A stretch of DNA of 64,000 nucleotides from Mesaphorura yosii (Eukaryota; Arthropoda; Collembola; Poduromorpha; Tullbergiidae), in the NCBI GenBank assembly GCA_009869945.1, contig WIXG01000297.1, positions 1-64,000 on the forward strand. The letters run 5' to 3'. The notes under the pieces are model-generated. The model did not search any database and was not told the DNA's origin. It was given only the letters and a program-made list of their open reading frames with translations. The first letter of the stretch is position 1. The number at the start of each line of letters is the position of its first letter. The position numbers were made by a program, and so were the translations under genes. This document shows positions 47,215 through 59,153 of this stretch, one piece after another.

Positions 47215-47873
47215 ATGAAATTCGCGTCAGTGTCCGTGCTAATGCAGTCGCCATTTTCTACTTTACTGGCTCTTGTTGTCGTCTTCTCTTTCTCCGTTGG
47301 ACCCAGCCAAGGGGTAAAGTCTAAGCGTAAACATGCTGATTGTCAAGAGCATTTGTCTAACTATTCATAAGACGGTAACATTAACAGTAACATTTGCAGG
47401 TGCCTGACTTTTCAATTCGCACTTTCCATGGCAAGCAGTGCCTGACCGCTGTCGACGGCTCTTCTGGCTCGCGAGTCGCTATTGCAGACTGCAGCAGCAG
47501 CAGCAGCAAGTCGCGTGCCCAGACCCAGGTCCAAGCCTGGACGTATTATGGGTACAAAGAAGAGACGCCGACCTCCTCCTTTACTCAGCTGCAGCTGCAA
47601 GGCTCCACCAAATGCCTGACGATTGTCAATGGCAGAATTATCCTTTACACATGCATGAATGGCGGGGTTCGAGGTCAAGTGTGGAACCTTCGGCGCTTTC
47701 AGCATGTGACGAGGATACTCGTCCCAGGCTACAGGAACGAGAATGGCACCGCGATTGGCTGCTTGGCAGTGCAGGCGGCGGGGTTCGAGCAAGTTTTTGG
47801 GAACGGGACTCCACTTGTCCTGGAAGAATGCGATGAGAAGAAGAACAAAATGTTTCTGCTCAAGAGTGGTTGA
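47215..47873 (+). CDS. Secreted beta-trefoil (ricin-B-type) lectin-like protein
   Basis: Secreted carbohydrate-binding-type protein. Exons 47215-47313 and 47400-47873 (phase 0) give 190 aa. Residues 1-33 form a signal peptide, STLLALVVVFSFSVG. The mature part shows the repeated ricin-B pattern: GKQCLTAVDGSSGSRVAIADC..VQAW, STKCLTIVNGRIILYTC..GQVW, and a third, more diverged subdomain, IGCLAVQAA..TPLVLEEC. Two QxW motifs (QAW, QVW) and paired cysteines support the trefoil fold. There is no enzymatic or membrane domain. A CAG run in exon 2 encodes poly-Ser in the first subdomain. Such lectins act in glycan binding, often in immunity; the ligand is unknown. Confidence 0.75.
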
Positions 47874-47992
47874 ATAATTGTTTATTGAATGTCATTGAAT
47901 AAAATTCTTACGCCCAATTCTATGCACTGTGGGCTTAATACAATTAATTGAAGGATCCAAAGGCCTGCCTGTCAAGAGCAATAAGAAAGCAA

Positions 47993-49691
47993 TTACCACG
48001 AAGTCAATTCCATCATCGTGCCCGACTGCAGCTGCCCGTAGCCATATTCGGCATATTCCTTGTCGCAAGTCGACAGATGCTGCTGCAAATAAATGTCCAG
48101 CGCATGCATTTCATCGGCCGGAACCAAATCCATTGCATCCAACTCGCTTTCTAGGCGCTGCGGGCTGACCGGCCCAAGTCCATCCAAATCCAGCTCCAAA
48201 TCAAAGTCCAGGACGTCGAAAGAAGTGCCTGACGTTGACTCTGCTTCTGATTCTGAACTGCAACGTGATGACAGCGGCGAATCCGAAGCTGACGGAGACA
48301 AGAACTCAGCAGAGGCCGGGGAATGCCGCTGCTGTCCATCATCGTCAGCATTAAGCTGGATCCCAGCGACAATCTCGTCAGTGTCGTAGACATTGATCAC
48401 ATGATGCCGGCAGATTATAACAGATGGATTCCCTGCCGTGATCTTCCCGTTAGCATCAAGCGCAGTCGATTGCGTGAAAACTTGCACAAACCCACCATGG
48501 CGGCGCAGGAAGCGGAAGTACTCGACGCTCTGGCCTTTGGAGTACACTGCAGAAGTAAAAGAACAAGGATCAAGTCAAAATCAGTATAAGAATTCTTCTC
48601 GGCAGACCCACAATGCCAAAACTTACCCGTCTTGACACTTTTTGTGACAGCCTGGGCATCCTCCGGATGAATGTAATCATAGCAAAGTCGCCCGAAGCGA
48701 TCTCGAGTCGAGAAGCCAAGAAACCGGTACAGACTGCAGAAAGACAATAGCAAAGTCAAATTTCCCGCAAGTCCATTCAAGTGGTAATCCGAATTCTCAC
48801 CACTCACCTTTGCGAATCCGCCTTCACAAACTGCATGAACGCGTCCGTCATGCAGCGCATGTCGGGCGAGACGAACGTCACGAATATTTGCTGGCTGCAC
48901 CACACGAAGAACGGGAATCCATTGTCAGCTGGGTGCGGGATCGGCTGGACCATCCCAACGAAGAAATTGCCGGTGGCCGGCTCCTGGAAGAGTTTCCCGC
49001 TGACCTGGAACACTTTGTACGAGCTCGGCGCTGCTGCGACAAAGACGGAGAGCCTGAAGCGGACGAGAGCAGAGCGGACGCGGACTACACGGCTCAAACT
49101 TGACCGCTTGGCACGGAGAAGCTGCTGAATATCGGCCTGGTCGGACGGGTGAGTCCATTCGTAAATACTCGCACCAATCATTTCTGTGCTGAGGAACCCA
49201 AGCGAGTTGAGCGTTTCGCGGGAGACGTACACCATGTCGCCGTCTGCTGCGACGACGATCAGGAACCCGTCGCCCAGCGCATTCTCGAAACTGCCTTCGA
49301 GTCCCGGCGGAAGTCCCGGCGAATGCGAATGTGAATTTCTAACACCGCCGACGCCTGAATTTAATCCGAGTCTTTGAAGAATGCGAGTTATTTTCATGTA
49401 GCTCACGGCCAGCCTGAGAATGGACGCTTTGTCCAGTGGGCGGCCTTTGGATCCGGAAAGCGAGGGCAGGGGCAGCGTATGCGCAAGCTGCTGCATGAGC
49501 GAAGACTCGCGCTGTCGCCGTGCCCTGCTGAAGAGTATCGTTTTGTTGTGCAGGGCAGAAGAAGCCCCCAGATCATCATCGGGTGAAGTAGCTGAACTGC
49601 AGCTACTGCTGCTTGGTGATCCAAAGTAGCTGGGCACGGAGTCGCGCTTGACCTGAAATGGGTCACAGCTGTCGTATTCTGGGTCCCACAT
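47993..49691 (-). CDS. Class I bHLH-PAS transcription factor
   Basis: DNA-binding regulator that would pair with a class II partner (ARNT/tango-like). Exons 49691-48808, 48733-48627 and 48546-47993 give 514 aa. The bHLH region, about residues 55-105, reads SRARRQRESSLMQQLAHTLPLP and LDKASILRLAVSYMKI, the class I pattern of HIF-alpha, single-minded and trachealess. PAS-A has DGFLIVVAADGDMVYVS and IGASIYEWTHPSDQ. PAS-B has FVSPDMRC, CYDYIHPEDAQAV and YFRFLRRHGGFVQVFTQST. The tail is Ser-rich and strongly ac­idic (DFDLELDLDGLG), like an activation domain. It is short for HIF-alpha and I see no clear oxygen-degradation LxxLAP motif, so the orthologue is left open. A TATA box at 49790-49784 places the transcript start close to an upstream ATG at 49763, so the ATG at 49691 (MWDPEY) is preferred. 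Confidence 0.85.
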
Positions 49692-49783
49692 GGCGAGGAC
49701 GGTGAGTGGAGGTTCAGAGAGGAGCGGAGCGAAATGCGGGCGCGACTGTGTTGTGTGAAACATTGACGAAGACTTGACACGGA

Positions 49784-49790
49784 TTTTATA
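49784..49790 (-). promoter_or_regulatory. TATA box of the bHLH-PAS gene
   Basis: TATAAAA on the minus strand, about 100 bp ahead of the chosen ATG. A start site 25-31 bp downstream would fall at about 49760-49765, on top of an earlier in-frame ATG, which is why the later ATG is preferred. Confidence 0.55.
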
Positions 49791-50500
49791 CTTGACAATG
49801 GCATTGATGAATGGCAATTGGCGAGCGTTCACGATGACAGCGGCTGATCGCTGAGTTCCTGATGCAATATGAGCTGCTTATCAGTAATACATTAATTGTA
49901 GTTATTTATTTGTAACGCGCAAGGTATCAATAGACAACACGTACGCTCACACGCTCGAGACAATGGAGGTAGGTATGACGCTTGAGTCGCGGGTCGCAAT
50001 TGAGAGTGAGATCAGCATTTTATTTCGGTATTCTCACCTTGAACCTCAACCTTCACACAAGAGCAACAGTTGAAATTGCTAATTGCGCTTGGCGCGTCGA
50101 CGTAGGCGCGTGTGTGCTGTTATCAAGCATGTAACGTCTACGTGGTCAGAACAAAGTTGTGAAGGTTGGCTATATTATTGTCTAGCTTCTAGTTCGTCCT
50201 TAGTGCTTACTAACCCAAACAAGCTACAACTTACAAGCTTACAACAGCACAGTTCATTGATAACGATAGCAGGGAATTTTGGAAAAGGATTGCACGGGCT
50301 AAATAAATCAATTTCAGCTTAAATCACACACCCAACTTGTGGCCAGGCCAGAGTGGCTGCAGCGATGACTTAAAGTAAGATTCATAAAGACGAGAAAGGT
50401 AGAAGTCGAAAGGTCTGAGTGTTTAATCACAATTGATTTTAAAACGTGCATATTCAAAAAAAGAATGACTTCAGGCTTAAAAATGAATTGTAAAACTTGG
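49791..50500. other. Intergenic, no gene seen
   Basis: Lies between the promoter of the bHLH-PAS gene and the stop codon of the DOCK gene, both on the minus strand. No exon recognised. Confidence 0.4.
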
Positions 50501-53500
50501 TCATTGTGGCAGCTTCCTGAGAATTGGCTTCGGTGGAGGTTTCGGTGGAACAGGCCCGAATCCAGTTTCGCTCTCAACAACCTGCGATCGGAACAGAATC
50601 AATAGTGCAATTAATTTTAAGTTTAATGAATTTCTATCTATTTCATCAAATTACTTGCTGATGCTGGTTGGGCTGGTTGTGTGACTTTGGGGGCAGCGGT
50701 GGTGGGAGCATTTCTTCCTCGGGCTCGGCCACCGGCGCCATGGCCATGGTCAGAGACGCCGAGGCGGACTCGATCGATGTGCTGGATGAGTTGGTTGTGG
50801 TCCCACTTTGAACGGACAACGACTGGGGCATCTCCGCGACAGAAGTTGTTAGCGAGTGCGTTGAGTTCCGCTTGCCCGCACCAGCATCGTTCCCGCTGCC
50901 GGGGCCTGGGCTGTGCTGCGCCCAAGTAAAACTTCGACGGTTTTCTAGGATGCTCGCAGACTTTGCGCCCTGCAGCACGCAAGCAAATAATGCAATGAGT
51001 AATCATCATTTCACAACTACACACGAAATCACGTTGCGTTGACTCACCTGCGATTGTTCAGTCAGCGGATGGAACGAACTAGAGTCACGACTTTTGCTCA
51101 GATCATTCGCTGATGAATCCAGAGCTGGTAATTTCGCGTATGAACCGAAGGCATTGGCATTGTTGTTGCTCGCATTCGCAATTCCACTGCCGTAAAATCC
51201 GCTTGAATTCGTACTGCTGGCACTATGCAGCATTACTTGATGATACGTGTTCTCATCCAATGAGCCTTGAGTGGACCGTCGGTGCTTTGACTTGGACGTA
51301 GACATCTTGGACGCGAATCCCGAAGAGTACAGGCTCATCGTGGAGGACGAGAATGAACCTTTGCTTCTCAAGCCAGCGCCGTGTGGATGTCCACCGCTGC
51401 CCGCGCCGCCACCGGACGACGACACTTGGTTGCTGTAAATGTGTCCGTGGCGAGGCTGCACGAAATTCAAAGCGGCAGCGCCAGCACTGAGACTTGAGTC
51501 TTCATGGTGCCTCGACTGTGCCTTCTTCCTCCTCATGGCCCGCTCAACGTCCCTCGTCAGCGACTCGTCTTGCACGTTCTTCAAGGAGACTCCGTAGACT
51601 TTGGTCATGTGCTCCACCAAATTATTGTAGCATCCCTGCAAGTGGCGGTGGAGATCCGCCAACGACTCGGGCGCCTTCCTCTCGTGAATAAGTAGGCACT
51701 GATACACAATCGGAACTTGGTTGCAAATCAGCGTCTTGAGTCGATCCACCAAACTCGCGTCCTGCGGTTCTCGCTCCAAGTACGCAGGGCTCAAGAACGC
51801 TGACTCGTAGTTGGAAATTCCGCCCATCACGGCAGCATCCAAAATTCCACTCAGCTTCATCGTCAAACTTCCCAAATCCTCATTTGGGCTCATCGAATGC
51901 ACAAGAACCATTTCTCGAAGCTTCTCGTTGACCTCTTCCATTGTCTCAATCGCTTTCACGATTGGTTTGACTTGTTGTGAGCATTCTTTGATGATCGGGA
52001 ACCAATTCATAATGCCCGGGAAAGAGTTTGAAGTCCAAAGTGTGTAGCGATCCAGCCAGAGTGAAGCGAATTCGTTCGTGGGATCCTTCGGCTCACGGTG
52101 GTAAGGTCGCGAGAAGGCGAATCTAAGAAATCGAGACGTTTAAGAATAGGACGTTTAATCGGCAAAAGCAGGAAATTGGGACTAGAAATCCCAGGCGATT
52201 GACTCACTTGTTAACGTTGTTGGCTCGATAATACTTTCGAATCGACTCATCCGCATATTTCATGCCACTCAGTCGATTTCCGCTTCCAAGTCCGGTGTTC
52301 ATAATTGGATCGACCTTACAAATCTGCAAATCTGTGAGGACAGACGCCAGAAGCAGAAGCAGAAAGAATTATCTCAGTAGAACTTTATTTAAAGAGCTGC
52401 ATGCTCTGAATTTGTTTTCCTTACACTGCTTTTCACTGTTTCTAATCTCGTCCGATGGTCTATTCAGAGAGCGCAGCAGCTCCGCCTTTGGAAACCGCTC
52501 GAGCATCCGTGCCTCAAACTCCGAAAGCTTTTCGTACTCTTTTCCTCGATAGACGAACGCTTTGTCCTGGAGAAACGCCGGGAATTGAGTGCCGAAGAAG
52601 GCGACTCGGAAGTATTCTGGGTCGCACCGCACTCCTTTCAGGATTGAATTGTAGAACGAAGCCATGCGGTGAAGCAACGGAGTGAGGAGCGTATAGTTGT
52701 AAGTTTCTTCTGCGTACTGGCTTCGAAGCTCGTCACAAATCTCCAGTGCACACTCCCACATTTTCGCCTTGTCAAAGTAGTTGATGATTTCGTAGTACAG
52801 CGCTTCTTTCATTTCCCACTGCGACAGGCAGATTGAAAGGCCCGGTAGCGGACTGCGCAAATGCATCGGGCATTCTTCCTCGCTCCATTCGAGTTGTCTG
52901 GAGTGAAGCTTGAGTGTGAAGGCGGCTTCGGTGAAGTTGCCCGATTTCACATGCAGCTCGTGTAATTTGTACAGGTATCGAAGGTAAAGCTCTTTGCGTC
53001 CGATTTCCATGCTGAAGTCCAGCAGGTTGACGATGCAGCTCATTGTGTTTCCAATCTCGGCTTCGAATATTACGGAACGGTATTCCAGGAGCAGGTCGAT
53101 GAGGCGAGTGAGCATCTCAATCATGCCAATGCCCAGTTGCTGAAGTCCGCTGTTGTCGTTCAGACAGCATTCGTACATCGTTTCGCGGAATACACCACCA
53201 AATGTTGAGTCCCCGAACCCGCCTTCAATGAACTCGACGAGGCGCCTGACGAGCTCATCTTCCATCTTCAGGAGGCTTTTCCCCGAGCCACTGCCAGTCG
53301 ATCCGTCACCACTGTTTCTTTCTCCGTCCGATGTACCTGAGGACGCAGGCATCGTCACAGCCACGGCTTCATCAAACTCACACCGCATCATGTCAAACAA
53401 AATGGTGACGACAGCCTTCTGAATCTCTGCGTCCCGAACGAAAGCCATCTGAAGCCATACTCCGACCATTTGCGGCACGAAACGAAGGCGTTTTGATTGT

Positions 53501-56500
53501 CCCAAACTAAACCACATTCCGTGTGTGAGTTCTGCAGCGATCCGTCGCATATCTCCGTACAAATTCAGAATGTTGATGCGCTTAACACGGCTAACGAGCT
53601 CCAAACAGAGCGAACCTTGGCTCGCGAATGTAACGAGGCACGAGAAGAAATTGTGCCAAATACTCACGACAAATGCGTCTTCGTCGCTGTACTCCGACTT
53701 CAAGATGAAGGAGAAATGTTTCAGGACGGTGAGGACGATCGAATTCTGAAGTCGGACCATTTCCGCCCAAGTCGGTGGGAACGTGGCGCAAGTTGGCGAC
53801 GTGAGTGACTTGAGTGTGACCAGAAGCTCGTTGATGAACGTGATCAGCTCCAGTTTGCCGTTCGGCTTCTGGCGAAGGTTGCCGACAAACTTCAAGTAGT
53901 GCTTCGAACTCATTTGCCGGAAGAGGCCAAGTAGGATTGCGACCATGTTCCCTGAGACAGGGTCCTTGTCTCCAATCGTCGCGATAGACTGAATCAGCGG
54001 CTGTAGCAAGAAGTGCATGATGAAAGTGATGTTTTCCTCAATTGGGCCAATGTCGGGGCTGAAGAGAGTGTCCATCATGTCGCCCAGCAGTTCTACACAT
54101 TTCATCGTCTATAGAAATGAACAGCAATAATTAATGAACATTGATTCAAATATTAAAGATCATTTTCAATTTAGCTTACGGCTGGCGAATGTGGCGGCGT
54201 TTCAGAAATCTTAAGCGGTCGTTGAGCTTCTTCGCCAAGAGTCTGAGTAATTTTATTCTTGGATTTTATTTTGGTAGTTTCGTTCATCCGCCGTTTCATT
54301 TCCTGTGAAAAACCAGTGCAATGAAACCTCATGTCAGTTTAAACTACGACTGATTTGGCTTACGTTGTCATTTCCAGGCAAATGTTCTCTAATCGCCATT
54401 AGAATGGTCGGCTGCAGCGTCGTCCGGCACTCCGTATTTCGAAATAGGCTCGATCTGACAATTTCGCCAATGGTCCCCAGTTTCTCATGCGCCAGTTGCT
54501 GAGGATGCACCCAACGAAGGAGATCGACAAGGCGTTCACTCAGTTTCAAAGGCGAAAGCACCGTCACGAGCGGTTCGATGATGGATGGAAGGTATCGGAG
54601 CACAGCGCCCTGGGCCGCCAAGTACTCGCGTTCGGTTCGGGCCACGAGTTGATTGATCGACCCAAACAGGCTGACGATGAGATGCTCGAATTCGTTTTCA
54701 GCCTCCACTTCGCCTTCTTGCTCGATTACTTCAACACTGAAGAAAATGAAATTAAAATCGGTGCAATAATGAAATTAGTTTCCGTCTTACTTCATGCGTT
54801 CAAGTTGCAATCGAATCGAGAATGACCGAATCACGAATTTGAAGAACCATTCGAAACTTTTCATAATCTTGAGCACTTTGTCAGCCACCGGCTGCTGGAA
54901 GAAGTGGTCTAGCTCCTTGATCAATTGCCTGCAAAAATCGGTAACGGCAAATTAAAATCTCGGTTTCCATCAGAATTTGTTGCTCAAACTGAAAAATGTG
55001 TACTTGTAAGCCAAAGTGGCAGTGAACCCATCTTCAATGTAATGTGCAAGCACAGATTTGAACTTTTGGTATTTTGGATTTAAAACAACTTCGAAAATAT
55101 AAATCTACAAAAAGAAACCCAAAAAAAAATGCATACAAGTGAGACATGCAATTGGCAATTAGCAATAAAATCAAAGCAACAATCATGCATTTTAAACCAA
55201 ACCACGAACAGAACGCACAGTTCTTTCACGATTGGCTTACCAAACAGTCGAAAATTGTCCGATCGCACTTGTTCTTAATGTCAACAAAGCTTTTCAGGAT
55301 GCCAGGAGTCCATTCGATGTTCAGCTCCTGTAGAATGGCTTCAACGGGCTTCACGAGCACGTAAAAGAGCGCGTCAAAGACGTCAGGCAAGAACTTGACG
55401 ATTTCGGCGTCCGGCACGCAAATGACGTTGTTCATGATTCGATTCAATTCCTGGAGCATGATGGAGCCCAGATGAATGCGGCGGTCGTTCGTTTCCGCCG
55501 TGTCGCCCGACGCCGCCTGCGATTTGCTACTCCACTGCAGCAACTCCAGCAAGTGCACATTTTGTGTGAATTTCGTCGAGCAGAGGATCGTGCGGACGGA
55601 GAAAGAATCCTTCAGTGACCAGCTGAAGACTTGATTCTGTGACTTCAAAGCGGCAGCAGCGGAGGAGGCTGGGAGCTGAGCCGGAGCGAGCGACGGCAGC
55701 GCCAAGTACGAAACATCGTTCTCACGGTACTGTTTTCCATCAATTTTGTACACTCGCAATTTGTGCTCACCATCCGGCATCGCAGTGCCTTTGTCAGCCC
55801 TCAGCTTCAAGTACGCCATCGCAAAAGGTTTCTCAGCCTTGTCCTTCGAGTCGCTGCTGGAGCGGTGCTTGAACGTGAATTTGAGGTGGGTGGAGGCAAA
55901 CTCCTCGATCACCATCGGAAGCGAGACCTTGACCACTTCGTACCATTTCGGCTTGTCATCGTGGTAGTACACGACTGAGCTGTACGTGTCGGCTCCTGAC
56001 TTGGTCCCGGAATACAGGATGCCTGGCACAAGCCCTCCCCGCTCGTTATGGCACGACATTGTGACTTGGACGTTTTTATCACTTGTTTTGGCACCGCGAC
56101 TGAATTCTCCAAAACTAAGATGTACGTAAAGCTCGTTGCGGACGTCGTTTGGAAAAATTACTTCGGGAAATCCCATTTTACGGACGATCACATCACGCAT
56201 GGCCCCTGCGCCGTCGACGAGATCGCCAAACGTGATGAGTCCATTGACGCCGACGCCTGTCCCATCCCCAGTCAGCACTTCCGCACCAGCGACAATTTCG
56301 GGTCGCACATTGAACAAAACGTTAACGAGGCAATGAAACGAGCCTTTGTCCACCGCATTCTCCTTCGCGCTACCTGCGCCCTCAATGCACTTGACCATGG
56401 CTGACTTGAGCGATTCCGATTCCCCAAATCTACGCGATAAGAATAAGAAACTCCTCTCTCAAATCACTGCAAGAAGGGCAAAGTCGCATTGTGCAACTTA

Positions 56501-57984
56501 CGGGACGAAAGGAAAGTTCGCATAGAATTCATTTCCTTCTCCCTTGCTGGTGCTCTTGAGTAATTGGGTGATGTTGCTTGCTCCAACGCCCCAAGGACGT
56601 CTGACTTGGATGCCAGACCCACGACTTGAGAAAGGCGCCGAGTGCCCGCCCGCCCCACCTGATTTTTCTTCGCGGTACTCCATTGCGCCAATGCGCACCA
56701 CGTAAGCGATGAGGTACACTCGACCTCGTTGAATGTCGTGGCTGCTCAAATCCTGCAAAAATATGGTATTTACACGTTAGTGATGAACGGGGTCCTGTGA
56801 CTCTGACTGAGCATGAACACAATGCAGATTTTTTTTACCGTGAACAGAAATCGAGTTGACTTGAGCTGGGTTTGATTGTGGTTGGTGTTGGTATTCAGCT
56901 GAATCAGCCCGCATTCTGTGAACACGACGTCCTCATCCGCATCGTATAAATAAAATCGGACTAGACATTCGTCGACAACTCTTAAATAAACAATCGAGGC
57001 GCGAGGCCATTAGCTTTTAATCTGCATCGAAAGTCGAAGGAGCGAAAGGAAAGTCTATACCTCCATGTAATTCTTCCGCATACGACTGCTATACAAATCG
57101 TTGTCGATTTTCCAGGCCCGACATCAGCTTGCGCATGCTTTTTCTCCAGCCTCTCTCGAGCCTTCTGATGCTGGCGAAAAAGTTCGACGGTCGACGTCAG
57201 TTGAGGATTTAACGCATTACCGGCGTCGTCACGAACTAGCATGTCCAGCTTCAAGAGACTGAATAAAATTAGAGAGGTCTAGTTTAGTTAACGAATATTC
57301 TCAATTCTCAGACTGAAAAGCCTATCAGTTATATCTTACTTATTGCCAGAGTCGATGCACTCCGCCACCTGCTTTCTGAGCTCGCGTCGCCCTTCGACCG
57401 TCAGCTCCGGGGACGTAATACTTGATCGGTAGCTATGCAGTTGCAGAATTAATGACTTGATCGTAGTGAATGTGGACAGATCCCCATCGACAAACAGCTG
57501 TTTCGCAGCCTTGTGCCATTCCCTGAGCGTGTCTGTAATTTCTTGCACGAGCGGAGGCCGCCTTGGTATGACCAGATTGTCGTGCCCGTCACTGGAAAGT
57601 TAAATGTGAAACGTGCCAATTGAACAATCGAAAGGAAATGTTGAGTACGGCGTTTCTTACCTGATGGGCAATACGTACGCAACCTGAACTGAAACATAAC
57701 TCTTTGACACAATTCCAGTCTCTTCCACCGACTCCTCATCGGTGATTTTTGTGCACAGGAACCAGTCAGCTGTTTCTCCTCGAATGTGAACCGTGTCGCC
57801 TATCCAGACGCGTAGAGAGTTCTTGGGACCATTGTCAAAGTTCCACTTCACTGCGTAGTAGAAAAGAAATGAAGGGAATTAGTATGCGCTCATCAGCAGT
57901 GTCAGCTGGTTACCGAATGCTGAAGCTGAACTACTTACCGACTCCGAAGCACCGAGCTTCTTCAACAGCGGTCCAAGTTGACAT
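50501..57984 (-). CDS. mbc: Myoblast city/DOCK1-type Rac guanine exchange factor
   Basis: DOCK-A family activator of Rac, working with ELMO in engulfment, migration and myoblast fusion. Sixteen coding exons: 57984-57939, 57850-57661, 57591-57340, 57258-57061, 56980-56839, 56752-56502, 56429-55241, 55104-55004, 54928-54791, 54736-54364, 54302-54180, 54108-52425, 52331-52208, 52122-51048, 50969-50655 and 50581-50501; 2093 aa, longer than human DOCK1 (1865). An N-terminal SH3 reads IGDTVHIRGETADWF. DHR1/C2 begins at GFPEVIFPNDVRNELYVHL. Further conserved blocks are DALFYVLVKPVE, YGDMRRIAAELTHGMWFSLGQ (in part), FDKAKMWECALEICDEL and VFYRGKEYE-like sequence in DHR2, and AAVMGGISNYESAFL. The tail is Ser-rich with SH3-binding prolines, PPPLPPK and PVPPKPPPKP, the latter at the very end. 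All junction phases agree. Confidence 0.95.
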
Positions 57985-58625
57985 GATTTCAGTCTTTCGA
58001 CTTCCGGTACGTCACTGCTTCCCGAATTTCGACATACGAGGATACGACGACGGTGAAACTGAACCTTAACTATACTTAACTGGAATACTATTTGGTTTTG
58101 GCTTTGGCATGATGTAATTTCATGTGTACTTATAAAACGACAGGGCAGGAAATGAAGAAGGAAAACAAATGAACCTAAATTAACCAAGCACTGAATGACT
58201 GGACTGGGCTGGGCTGTCTATCGGCTGTCATTGTCGTTGTAGTTAAGATATGTGTGCATAAATATTATGACTAGCATAGTAAAACTAGCAATACATTATT
58301 AACAAATAACAAGTATGTGCTAAAGTTGACAGCCTTTATTAACGTGCTTGCGTTGCATGCACTCATCGGATTCAAATCACATGGCTCACACCCACGCCTG
58401 CCTTTTGCTTCGTAAATTAGTTTCAGCACTGACGAGTTAACAAAGAATCCAATTCTTTCACCATCAGGGTTTTTTATTCAGTACGCAAGTTTATTAACTT
58501 AAAATTCAGATGTATCAGTATTTTGTCCAATAATTTCTGCAAGGGCAAATACAAGCAGTACAATTTATTATCAATCTTTTACATGGCACGTCGCAGTCAG
58601 TGATTTACTCAAACAAGGAACTTAC
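57985..58625. other. DOCK upstream region and peptide-gene 3' exon
   Basis: Contains the DOCK promoter side. On the minus strand, an acceptor (CCTTGCAG near 58543) followed by an AATAAA near 58490 probably forms the 3' untranslated exon of the small peptide gene at 58.7 kb. No other gene seen. Confidence 0.4.
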
Positions 58626-58767
58626 ACCAATCTCGGTCGTCCTCGCTCTTCTGCACGCCGACGCCAGGCGCCCCTGCCCAGGACCCTTCAACTCCGGTGG
58701 GCAGCGCAATGCAGACAAGAATGGCAACTGCTGCCGCCAGCATCGATAAGAAACTGCCTGAATTCAT
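58626..58767 (-). CDS. Tiny secreted peptide, stop codon formed by splicing
   Basis: Opens MNSGSFLSMLAAAVAIL with a clear signal peptide cleaved near VEG-S, leaving a mature peptide of about 19 residues, SWAGAPGVGVQKSEDDRDW. The exon ends one base past the Trp codon at a GTAAGT donor. Joining that base to the acceptor at about 58543 (first bases AA) makes TAA, so the protein would be 47 aa. Without splicing it would run four or five residues further, to 52 aa. Upstream, CATAAAA (58880-58874) and TCAGC (about 58852) form a core promoter. Family unknown; no cysteines in the mature part. Confidence 0.55.
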
Positions 58768-58849
58768 TCTTACTCGATGCGATGCGATGTTTCAGTTGGT
58801 TTTACTTTTAACAAACAGGATGAAACTATGAAACAAAATGCCTTGTAGC

Positions 58850-58880
58850 TGAGTTCTAAGAATTATGAAGCCTTTTTATG
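58850..58880 (-). promoter_or_regulatory. TATA-like box and initiator of the tiny peptide gene
   Basis: On the minus strand CATAAAAAGG starts at 58880 and TCAGC lies at about 58853-58849, a spacing close to the canonical 30 bp. The ATG follows about 85 bp later. Confidence 0.5.
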
Positions 58881-59153
58881 CCCTCGGTGGGCGCACCACA
58901 TTTAGAACGTGTTATCTCGATTCTTCAGCGCTGTCGTTAACCGCATCAATTGCGGAAGTCGAGCCAATCATTTTAGTTTGGTTTTTAGTGCGAGGCTTTA
59001 TCGGCCTCGTTTGAGGAGGCGGCAGCTACCGCAAGAAAGAAAATACAAATCATTTGTAAGTATACCGAACTGAAGATTTTTTTGCATTCTGATTCACAAG
59101 TGTAATTTCAAATAATATTGACAAATCCAAGCTTATTTAGCAGAATCACTGAT

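Noticed and set aside
49692-49832. Upstream start codons extending the bHLH-PAS protein
   Set aside because: The TATA position puts transcription start at or downstream of these codons.
57061-57258. Apparent frame break in DOCK exon 4
   Set aside because: An attractive alternative frame ending in KNYME was noticed, but only the continuous frame ending ITWR joins the next exon in phase and matches the DOCK core.
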